Position numbers and translations under genes: made by a program
Shown here: one piece after another, positions 46,475-54,668 of the stretch
Layout of the letters: the number at the start of each line of letters is the position of its first letter
Numbering within the stretch: the first letter of the stretch is position 1
Assembly (NCBI GenBank): GCA_963721075.1
Contig: CAVRHV010000023.1
Span: 1 to 64,000 of the forward strand
DNA from: DATFVA01 sp963721075
GTDB taxonomy: Bacteria > Bacteroidota > Ignavibacteria > Ignavibacteriales > Ignavibacteriaceae
Length of the DNA: 64,000 nucleotides
Direction: 5' to 3'
Notes under the pieces: model-generated
Database searches by the model: none
Told to the model about the DNA's origin: nothing
The model's input: the letters and a program-made list of their open reading frames with translations, nothing else

Positions 46475-48939
46475 ATGAAATACTTGATTATTCTTTTTTT
46501 CTTTTAAACATTTCTCTTTTTTCACAAAATATTGTAATCAAAGGAAAGGTTGTTGACGCCGAATCCCTTCAGCCCCTTCCTTCAGCCAACCTTTTAATTG
46601 AAAATAAGAAACTGGGTACTGCTTCAGAAGATGACGGAAGCTTCATACTTTCAGGGGATATCGACAGGAATGATATTCTGAAGGTGAGCTACGTTGGCTA
46701 TAATTTAAAAGAGATATCCCTTAAGGATGGAGACTTGGAAAATCTTACTATAAAGCTTTCTCCGGAGATAATTCCGTCTCAGACAGTATTTGTTGAGGGG
46801 AGTATTGGGAAGAAGGGCATAACACCTGTTACTTTCGATAAAGTTACGAGGAAGGAAATTCAGGAGAATTATACAGTGCAGGATATTCCCCAATACCTGA
46901 GCACACTTCCTTCCACAACATTTTATTCAGAAAACGGAAATGGAATCGGTTATAACTATCTAAGCATAAGAGGATTCGATCAGCGGAGGATAGCAGTTTC
47001 AATAAATGGAATACCACAGAATGATCCTGAGGATCACAATGTGTACTGGCTTGATTTTCCTGATATTCTTGCAAGCACCGACCTTATCCAGGTACAAAGA
47101 GGTGCGGGTAACGGAGCCTCAGGCTACCCGGCGATAGGCGGGAGCATAAATATTATAACCTCAACATTTACCAATGATCCCCAGACAAATTTCTTTGCCG
47201 CTGCAGGCAGCTATAACACAAGAAAGTACAGCGCATCTTTCTCCAGCGGACTGATAGATAAAAAATATTCTGTATATGCGAAACTTTCACAGATCCTGAG
47301 CAGCGGTTACCGCCTTGGCTCGTGGGTAAAGTTTAACTCGTATCATGTTTCTGCAGTCAGATATGATGACAAGCTTACAACACAGGTCAATTTTTACGGC
47401 GGACCCATTGCAGACGGACTGGCTTACACCGGTCTACCCAAGTTTGCCATAAATAACCGGGAACTAAGAAAAGCTAATTACTCCTACTGGGAGACGGATA
47501 AGAATGGTCATACATACGCACTGCAAAGGAGACCGACTGAAATCGAAAACTTCTCACAACCTCATTATGAACTGTTGAATGAATACCGGTTTGATGATAA
47601 TCTTACTTTAAACTCGGCACTTTTTCTTGTAACAGGCGACGGCTTTTTTGATTTTGACGGTTCCTGGGCCGATACTACCTATTTAAGACTGACAAGCGAT
47701 TATGGTTTTCACCCTACACAAAATCCGGGAAATGTACTCATTCGTGCCCAGGTTAATAATACGCAGTACGGCTGGATTCCCCGTATGAGTTATAAGCATC
47801 AGAACGGTGAACTGATTGTGGGAGCAGAGATCAGGAAACACAAGTCAGATCACTGGGGTTCTGTCAACTACGGAGAAAACCTTCCTGAAGGGATCACAAA
47901 AGACTTCCGTTACTATTACTACAATGGTGGAAAAGACATAATAAACGGATTTGTTCACGAAGAATATAATGTTAGTCCTATGTTCAATCTTCTTGGAGAA
48001 ATCCAGGCTGCTTATCATAAGTACAGACTTTACAATGAAAAGTACCTGGGACATGATTTCTCCGTGAGCAACTTATTTTTTAATCCAAGACTGGGAGTAA
48101 ATGCAAAGTTCACGTCAGATCTGAATGTTTATCTTTCCTATGCAAGAGTTTCGCGGGAGCCAAGACTAACAAACTATTATGATGCAGCCGAATCGAGCGG
48201 CGGTGCTCTCCCGCAGTTCAAACAAAACGCCGATGGTTCATACAACTACGATGAACCCCTCGTAAAACCCGAGACCATGAACGATTTTGAACTTGGTTCA
48301 TCGTATCAAACAAAGGATCTAAATCTGAGTTTGAATCTTTTCTATATGCTGTTTGATAATGAGATAGTTAAAAACGGTCAGGTTGACCGATTCGGTCAGC
48401 CGATTACCGGAAATGTGAAAAGTACAGTACACACAGGTGTGGAGTTTTCGGGAATATTAAACCTTGTGCAGGGCTTGAAGCTTGCAGGCAATGCGACATT
48501 AAGTAAAAATACAATCGAAGATGGCCGTCAGTATCTTGGTGAGAATGAGTTTCTTGATCTCAGCGGGAACCGGATCAGTGGTTTTCCCGATTTTCTTGCT
48601 AACTTTGGTATAAGTTATACTAACTATGGAGTTTTCCTGCAGCTCACGGGAAGATATGTTGGAGCCTTTTACTCGGATAACTATGATAATAAAATTATGC
48701 AGTTTCTGAATCAGCACCCGGATTTTGTCTCCTACAGTGATAATAAGAACGAGGCATACTTTACAGCAGATTTTTCCGGCAGCTATGAGTTTAATTTATT
48801 TGATGCCTTAAACAGCTCGAAAATATTTATCCAGATCAATAATGTTTTGGATAACTTATATTCGGCTAATGCAATCGGGCCTGAATTTTTTCCGGCTGCC
48901 GAAAGGAATTTCCTCGCCGGCATCCAGGTTGGTTTGTAG
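46475..48939 (+). CDS. TonB-dependent outer membrane receptor, thiamine-regulated, frameshift in signal peptide
   Basis: About 822 residues. An ATG at 46475 follows CGGAGGTAACAA and encodes MKYLIIL; one T appears to be missing from the T7 run near 46495, and restoring it gives the signal peptide MKYLIILFFLLNISLFSQN joined to the long frame. Next come a carboxypeptidase-regulatory-like domain (IKGKVVDAESLQPLPSANLLI), a plug (LSIRGFDQRRIAVSINGIPQNDPEDHN, PAIGGSINIIT) and a 22-strand type barrel ending FLAGIQVGL with terminal aromatic/hydrophobic residues. Control by the TPP riboswitch makes thiamine or a thiamine precursor the likely substrate. Confidence 0.92.
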
Positions 48940-48963
48940 AGATAAATTATCTCATTAAGCCTT

Positions 48964-49021
48964 GTCATGCTGAACTTGTTTCAGCATCTCAGCAACTGGT
49001 CATCCAGAACTGGTTCGGGAT
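48964..49021. repeat. Two-hairpin intergenic palindromic element (REP-like)
   Basis: First hairpin: ATGCTGAA (48967-48974), loop CTTGT, TTCAGCAT (48980-48987). Second: ATCCAGAAC (49002-49010), TG, GTTCGGGAT (49013-49021), one A-G mismatch. The wording (GTCATGCTGAACTTGTTTCAG) resembles dispersed palindromic elements common in genomes of this phylum. It lies between the receptor and the pyrophosphokinase genes. Confidence 0.6.
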
Positions 49022-49081
49022 ATGCATGCAAAATTTATGAAAGTACCTAACCTCAGAGTAGTAACATAAAAGGATATCAAC

Positions 49082-49735
49082 TTGAAAAATTGTATCATAC
49101 TCGCTAATGGTAAACCGCCCGCAAAAAAAGTAATAAATTACCTGCAGACCTCCGGATATAACCTGCTTATTTGTGCAGACGGCGGTGCAGACACAGCAAA
49201 GAAGCTGGGTATTATTCCCGATTACATCATAGGAGATTTTGATTCAGTTAAGGAAGAAACACTTAGTTACTTCCGCAAAAAATCCGAAATAATAAGTATT
49301 AAAAGACAGAACGATACCGATGTTGAAAAGTGCCTTAAGTTCGCCATAAAAAAGAAATGTAAAGAAGCTGTACTGCTCGGTGCGATAGGGGACAGGCTTG
49401 ACCACAGCTTCTGCAATATGGGAATCGTCATAAAGTTCTTCAGTAAGATAAAAGTCAGGATTATTTCGGATAAATCTATTCTCACTCCCTATACCGGACA
49501 GGTCGAATTAACTACTATCCCAGATGAAACAATTTCACTTTATGGTTTTGATGGAAAAACAAAAACCACCTCTTCCGGATTGAAATATCCTTTAAAACTA
49601 ACACCACTCCCATTTGGACAGCGGGAAAGTACCAGCAACGTTGCCGTTAAAGAGAAAGTCAGGCTAAAAATAACAGGCGGTATTATTTTCGTGATCAGGG
49701 ATTTCAATACGCTTAAAAAGCATGATCTCATTTAA
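49082..49735 (+). CDS. Thiamine pyrophosphokinase
   Basis: Transfers pyrophosphate from ATP to thiamine, giving TPP directly. The 217-residue protein has ICADGGADTAKKLG, PDYIIGDFDSV, KRQNDTDVEKCLKFA and LGAIGDRLDHSFCNM, the core motifs of the family, followed by the small C-terminal thiamine-binding beta domain (SLYGFDGKTKTTSSGLKYPLK). It starts with TTG at 49082 after AAAGGATATCAAC. It lies between the riboswitch-controlled receptor and the SSS transporter, whose start overlaps its end by 14 bases. Confidence 0.93.
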   Translation: MKNCIILANGKPPAKKVINYLQTSGYNLLICADGGADTAKKLGIIPDYIIGDFDSVKEETLSYFRKKSEIISIKRQNDTDVEKCLKFAIKKKCKEAVLLGAIGDRLDHSFCNMGIVIKFFSKIKVRIISDKSILTPYTGQVELTTIPDETISLYGFDGKTKTTSSGLKYPLKLTPLPFGQRESTSNVAVKEKVRLKITGGIIFVIRDFNTLKKHDLI

Positions 49736-51107
49736 TTCCCTCGACATATCCATAATTGTTCTTTTCTTCGGAATTGTCCTGCTTATCGGTTTTATTTCGG
49801 GCAGGTCAACTAAAGGGGAGGCTGATGATTATCTGTTGTCGGGACGGAAGGTAGGACTTTTTCTTTTCATACTAACAAACGTATCAACCTGGTATGGGGG
49901 AATACTTGGAGTAGGGGAGTTTACCTACAGGTACGGCATAATGAGCTGGTTTACTCAGGGTTTTCCTTATTATGTATTTGCGTTTTTGTTTGCAATCTTT
50001 TTTGCCAAAAAGATCAGGTCTGCCTCGCTCTTTACAATTCCGGATAAGATCTCAGAGACATACGGCAAAACAGCAGGAATGATCTCTGCCATTCTTGTAT
50101 TTGTCCTTGTATCACCCGCACCCTATGTTTTAATGACAGCAAGCCTTATCTCACTGATTTTTCATACGGGGATTATCCTCAGTCTTTTTATCTCTGTCCT
50201 ACTTTCAATGATCTACCTTCTGCAGGGTGGATTCAGGTCAAACGTTTTTACTGATTCATTCCAGTTTTTTGTGATGTTCGGTGGATTTATTCTTATGCTG
50301 ATATTCTGCGGGATCAATTTCGGAGGATACGATTATTTATCCTCGACACTGCCCGGGACTCACATGGAACTTACGGGAGGCGCATCACCTCTATTTATTG
50401 CGGTATGGTTCCTTATTGCGATGTGGACATTTGCAGATCCTGGTTTCCATCAGCGCTGCTACGCTGCAAAAAACGGGAATGTGGCGGTTAAAGGAATAAT
50501 TATCTCAATAGGTTTCTGGGCACTATTTGATTTTCTTACCACTTCCACCGGATTATTTGCAAGGGCCAGTCTTCCGGGAATAGACCAGCCTGTACTTTCT
50601 TATCCGCTTCTCGCCGAAAAGATCCTGCCTTCAGGTATTAAAGGAATATTTTATGCGGGTCTGTTTGCCACTATTATGTCCACCTCCAACAGTTTTCTCT
50701 TTCTAAGCGGCACTACCATCGGAAGAGACTTTATATTCCGGTTGAAAAAAGGTGCTGATGAACAAAAATTAAAATCCTATACTATTGCAGGTCTTGTTGT
50801 AAGCGGTCTTTTATCAATACTGCTTGCTTATGCAATTCCCTCAGTTATCGAGATCTGGTACACTCTTGGTTCTCTGTGTATTCCGGCAATTATTCCAGCT
50901 GTGATCAGTTCCTACTATCCTAAGTTTCGGATCAGCTACGAAATAATGATAGTTGAAATGATTACTGCAGTAACACTAAGTGCAGCCTGGTATTTTTTAA
51001 GGACGGGGGGACTTATTACTGGGATCGTTTATGAGGTTGAACCAATGATTGTAGGATTAATGATGGCAGTTATTATTCATTTATACGGAATGAGAAAAAC
51101 TGATTAG
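49722..51107 (+). CDS. SSS-family sodium:solute symporter, candidate thiamine transporter
   Basis: 461 residues with about 13 membrane spans of the LeuT-like SSS family (SLC5), including RSTKGEADDYLLSGRKVGL at the start, NVSTWYGGILGVGEFTYRYG, and TIMSTSNSFLFLSGTTIGRDFIFR in the region of the Na+ site. Its start overlaps thiamine pyrophosphokinase by 14 bases, so it belongs to the TPP-riboswitch operon. Related operons in Bacteroidetes usually carry PnuT here; an SSS protein (the predicted ThiV) has been proposed for thiamine in a few other lineages. Thiamine or HMP import is therefore the best inference. It ends in a 4-base convergent overlap with the TerC gene. Confidence 0.9.
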   Translation: MISFNSLDISIIVLFFGIVLLIGFISGRSTKGEADDYLLSGRKVGLFLFILTNVSTWYGGILGVGEFTYRYGIMSWFTQGFPYYVFAFLFAIFFAKKIRSASLFTIPDKISETYGKTAGMISAILVFVLVSPAPYVLMTASLISLIFHTGIILSLFISVLLSMIYLLQGGFRSNVFTDSFQFFVMFGGFILMLIFCGINFGGYDYLSSTLPGTHMELTGGASPLFIAVWFLIAMWTFADPGFHQRCYAAKNGNVAVKGIIISIGFWALFDFLTTSTGLFARASLPGIDQPVLSYPLLAEKILPSGIKGIFYAGLFATIMSTSNSFLFLSGTTIGRDFIFRLKKGADEQKLKSYTIAGLVVSGLLSILLAYAIPSVIEIWYTLGSLCIPAIIPAVISSYYPKFRISYEIMIVEMITAVTLSAAWYFLRTGGLITGIVYEVEPMIVGLMMAVIIHLYGMRKTD

Positions 51108-52038
51108 TCTTTTCTTTCTATTCTTTTTTTGTGAATAAGTGAGAGAATGACAGATCCGGCAAGTAGTGATAAGATCACTCCAAGCGATATCGGGGTAGGG
51201 ATATGGTAAAAATCGGAGATCATCATTTTGACACCGACATAAAATAAAATAATGGCAACTCCGTATTTCAGATAAACAAACAGGTCAACAATTCCGGCAA
51301 GCGAGAAGTACAATGCTCGTAACCCGAGAATTGCGAATATGTTTGATGTTATTATTATGAACGGATCACGAGTAATCGCAATGATAGCAGGAATGGAATC
51401 AACAGCAAATACAATATCTGATGATTCAATTAAGAAGCAAGAGTCAGGAAAACAGGAGTTGCGTATATTGTCCCGTTTCTTTTCGTGAAAAATTTCTTCC
51501 CCTTATAATCGGGCAGAATATTGAAAAATCTTCTGATGAACTTGATAACCGGATGTTTCTCCCAATCGATTTCCTTCTCTCCTCCGAAGGCCATCTTATA
51601 TGCTCCATAGAGAAGAATAGCTCCGAATACATAGATAATCGGCTGGAACAGATTGATAAGTCCAACCCCGATCAGAATGAAAATGATTCTGAGTACTATT
51701 GCACTAAGTATTCCCCATTTAAGAACGTGAGGCTGGTTTTCATTTGCAATTCCCATGGTCTTAAATATCAGAAGGAATACAAACAGGTTATCGACTGAAA
51801 GAGAATACTCGATCAGATAGCCGGTTATGAATTCAAGACTTCGCTGGGGACCCTTTTCAAGAAAGAAATGTATCGCAACAAAAAAAAGGAGAGCGGTGCT
51901 TATCCAGACGCCGCTCCATATCAGACTTCTTTTTAATCCTATTTTACCAGGTCTATGATCTGTTGCATATAAATCAATTATGATAATTATCAGTGCAACT
52001 ATTACAAATACTATCCAGAAAGTAAATTCGTTAAACAA
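51104..52038 (-). CDS. TerC family integral membrane protein, one frameshift
   Basis: About 311 residues with eight or so membrane spans. Family marks: LIEYSLSVDNLFVFLLIF, then (after the break) LIESSDIVFAVDSIPAIIAITRDPFIIITSNIFAILGLRALYF, with acidic residues inside the membrane thought to bind metal. One base is missing near 51438, which ends the first frame at FLTLAS. TerC/Alx/MeeF proteins export Mn2+ or supply metal to secreted enzymes; tellurite resistance is the historical name. It starts with TTG at 52038 and is the last gene of the tyrS-pdaD-terC operon. Confidence 0.9.
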
Positions 52039-52052
52039 GTTGATTCACTCAA

Positions 52053-52598
52053 TTATGGTAAAAGAACGCCGATCGCAAGTACCGTTGTCCATAACCCGTT
52101 CTTATCGCCTTCAGCAGACTGAGTTATGTTAAACGATCTTACGATCTTGCCGGACATTTTGTACTGATTTTCCCGTTCGCTCCAATCCGTATCGGGATTG
52201 AATTCAACTCCAAGAGTTGTTGCAAGCATTGTAGCCGCAAGATCTTCAGCATATTCACCTGCAACTTTTTCTGTTTCTCCAAACGGATGATGCTCAGAAA
52301 GGTAGCCATACTGTGAAGGATCGGCAGGAAGCGCCGCCCCGATTGATGCTGCTATAAGTCTGTTCGGTTCATTAGTTGAGTTTCTTGCCATTACCGCAAA
52401 GGTGATCTGGCCGGGGGAGAGTTCTTTTAAGCCCTCTTCCTTACTTATTTTCTTACAGCCTACAGGATAAATACTACTGACTGTTACTAAGTTACATATT
52501 TCAACACCTGCACTCCTGAGCGCAAGCTCAAATGACTGCAGATATTCTTTGTGTCTGCCTACCCCTTTGGTAAAGAAAATTTTAGATGGTACATACAA
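52053..52598 (-). CDS. Pyruvoyl-dependent arginine decarboxylase
   Basis: Decarboxylates arginine to agmatine, the first step of polyamine synthesis. The 181-residue proenzyme self-cleaves at a Ser-Ser bond; here LVTVSSIYPVGC places the pair at Ser41-Ser42, Ser42 becoming the pyruvoyl group. PGQITFAVMARNSTNEPNRLIAASIGAALP and EHHPFGETEKVAGEYAEDLAATML are family blocks. It starts with TTG at 52598 (minus), with AAAGGAG eight bases upstream. It lies 20 bases after tyrS. Agmatine-using enzymes are not in the window. Confidence 0.94.
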   Translation of the reverse strand: MYVPSKIFFTKGVGRHKEYLQSFELALRSAGVEICNLVTVSSIYPVGCKKISKEEGLKELSPGQITFAVMARNSTNEPNRLIAASIGAALPADPSQYGYLSEHHPFGETEKVAGEYAEDLAATMLATTLGVEFNPDTDWSERENQYKMSGKIVRSFNITQSAEGDKNGLWTTVLAIGVLLP

Positions 52599-52618
52599 TA
52601 TATCATCTCCTTTCTAAG

Positions 52619-53833
52619 CTATGATGTGATTTTAATAAATTTTCGTTTTCCTACTTTAAGTACTTTAGGTTTCTCCAGGGTTATTTCCGCATTTATATCG
52701 CTGATCTTTTCACCGTCGATCGATACGCCGCCCTGGGTCACGAGCCTTCTTGCCTCTCCCTTTGAAGAAGCAAAATTCACTTTTACAATAAGATCCAGAA
52801 TTCCTATTCCGGTATTCTCATTTAATTTTATTTCCGGGATATCGTCAGGAACTTCCTTCTGAATAAAGATTTTATCAAATTCTTTTTCAGCTTCTTCTGA
52901 AGCCTCCTGATTATGATACATCCTGATAAGAACTTTTGCAAGCCGCCTTTTGAGATCGCGAGGGTTAACCTTCTGCCCATCCAGCTGATTTTTTATCTCC
53001 GAAAGTTCCTGGTTTGGAATATCTGTTGCAAGTTCAAAATATGTATATATTAACTCATCAGGGATCGAAAGTGTTTTCCCGAACATCTCGCCGGGGGTAT
53101 CAGAAATGCCTATATAATTATTATATGACTTACTCATTTTTTCGACTCCGTCAGTACCGACAAGCAAAGGCATTGTCAGAATTACCTGAGGTTCAACACC
53201 GAATTCACGCTGGATATCTCTGCCCACAAGCAGGTTAAACTTCTGGTCGGTTCCACCCAGCTCAACATCGCTTTTAATCGCTACCGAATCCATTGCCTGA
53301 GCAAGAGGGTAAAGGAGCTCGTGAAGGCTGATAGGCTCTCCGCTCTTGTACCTTTTTGTAAAATCATCTCTCTCCAGCATCCTTGCAACAGTATATTTTG
53401 AAGAAAGGCGAATTACATCCTCGAAACTCATCTTGCCCAGCCATTCTGAGTTGTAAACAATTTTTGTCTGTTCTTTATGCAGGATCTTAGATGCCTGTTC
53501 AAAATATGTCAGCCCGTTCTGCCTGGTTTCTTCGAGCGAGAGGGAAGGGCGGGTTACATTTCTGCCGGATGGATCTCCGATCATACCAGTGAAGTCGCCA
53601 ATAATAAGTATAGCCTGGTGACCAAGTTCCTGGAACTGTGCCAGTTTCCTCAAGACCACTGAATGCCCTATATGAAGATCGGGTCTGCTGGGATCACAGC
53701 CCAGTTTGATGTTCAACGGGATATTTTTCTTTAAAGAATTTTCGAGTTTCTTTACAAGTTCATCTTCGGGAATAATTTCAAATGCACCTCTCTTAATAAG
53801 GTCCATCTGTTCATTAATAGCTGGAAAAGACAA
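52619..53833 (-). CDS. tyrS: Tyrosyl-tRNA synthetase
   Basis: 404-residue class I synthetase. It shows HIGHSVVLRKLAQFQ (HIGH), GDFTGMIGDPSGRN, the tyrosine pocket QAMDSVAIKSDVELGGTDQKFNLL, and VEKMSKSYNNYI (KMSKS), followed by a C-terminal S4 RNA-binding domain (EARRLVTQGGVSIDGEKI). These features fit the TyrZ/TyrRS-beta subgroup. A TTG at 53833 has GAGAG just upstream; the first ATG would be at 53806. It leads the minus-strand operon with pyruvoyl arginine decarboxylase and TerC. Confidence 0.95.
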   Translation of the reverse strand: MSFPAINEQMDLIKRGAFEIIPEDELVKKLENSLKKNIPLNIKLGCDPSRPDLHIGHSVVLRKLAQFQELGHQAILIIGDFTGMIGDPSGRNVTRPSLSLEETRQNGLTYFEQASKILHKEQTKIVYNSEWLGKMSFEDVIRLSSKYTVARMLERDDFTKRYKSGEPISLHELLYPLAQAMDSVAIKSDVELGGTDQKFNLLVGRDIQREFGVEPQVILTMPLLVGTDGVEKMSKSYNNYIGISDTPGEMFGKTLSIPDELIYTYFELATDIPNQELSEIKNQLDGQKVNPRDLKRRLAKVLIRMYHNQEASEEAEKEFDKIFIQKEVPDDIPEIKLNENTGIGILDLIVKVNFASSKGEARRLVTQGGVSIDGEKISDINAEITLEKPKVLKVGKRKFIKITS

Positions 53834-53939
53834 TTTATCTCTCGGTTTATTCGTGAATTATTGAATCTTTGCATCCGTAAGATAGTACGAATGCTTAATG
53901 TTTGGTAGTATGCCTGTCAACTAAATCCCTCACTCTAGT

Positions 53940-54398
53940 CTAATACTTAACTTTTCTTTCCTGGTCGCGCTGCATATCTCTTTTGGCAATTGACTCGCGT
54001 TTATCGTAAACCTTCTTACCTTTAGCAAGGGCCAGCTCAACTTTTACTTTTCCATTCCTGAAATATAATCTTAATGGAATTAATGTTAAGCCTTTTTCTT
54101 TAACTTTCCCTATTAATTTTTTGATCTCGCTCTTGTTCAGCAGCAGTTTCCGGGTTCTTGTTGGTTCATGGTTATTAATATTACCCTGCTCATAAACACT
54201 TATATGTGCGCCGTAAAGCCAGACTTCACCGTCTTTCAGATTGGCGTAGCTGTCTACCAGGTTCGCCTTACCCTGTCTCAGAGCTTTCACCTCGGTGCCG
54301 ACCAGAACAATACCTGCTTCATAGGTCTGCAGGATTGCATATTCATGTCTTGCCTTCCGGTTAACGGTTATATTTTTCTCTTCGGTTTCTTTAGCCAT
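53940..54398 (-). CDS. smpB: SsrA-binding protein SmpB
   Basis: 152 residues. SmpB binds tmRNA and brings it to stalled ribosomes. The oligonucleotide-binding barrel motifs NRKARHEYAILQTYEAGIVLVGTEVKALRQGKANLVDSY and the basic tail KGKKVYDKRESIAKRDMQRDQERKVKY (needed for tagging) are intact. It starts with ATG at 54398 and sits upstream of tyrS on the same strand, 106 bases away. No tmRNA gene is visible nearby. Confidence 0.96.
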   Translation of the reverse strand: MAKETEEKNITVNRKARHEYAILQTYEAGIVLVGTEVKALRQGKANLVDSYANLKDGEVWLYGAHISVYEQGNINNHEPTRTRKLLLNKSEIKKLIGKVKEKGLTLIPLRLYFRNGKVKVELALAKGKKVYDKRESIAKRDMQRDQERKVKY

Positions 54399-54668
54399 AC
54401 TTCAATAAAATCAGGCATAAAACTCATTTTTATGCGCAATTAAATACAAATAATGAATGTCAAATGTAACATTATTAACGGAAAAATTATACAGCAGGGA
54501 ATTTTCAGCAAAAAAATAGTTGTGCGGAACAGAATGATGATGAATTCTGAGAGAACCGGCAGATAATGATGGCAGCCGGACATCTGCTTCACTCTTAGAA
54601 CCCGGGGTTTACACTTTAAACATTCTTACCCTTTACCTATTTTAACGCAGCTATTTTCAGGTAATTTA

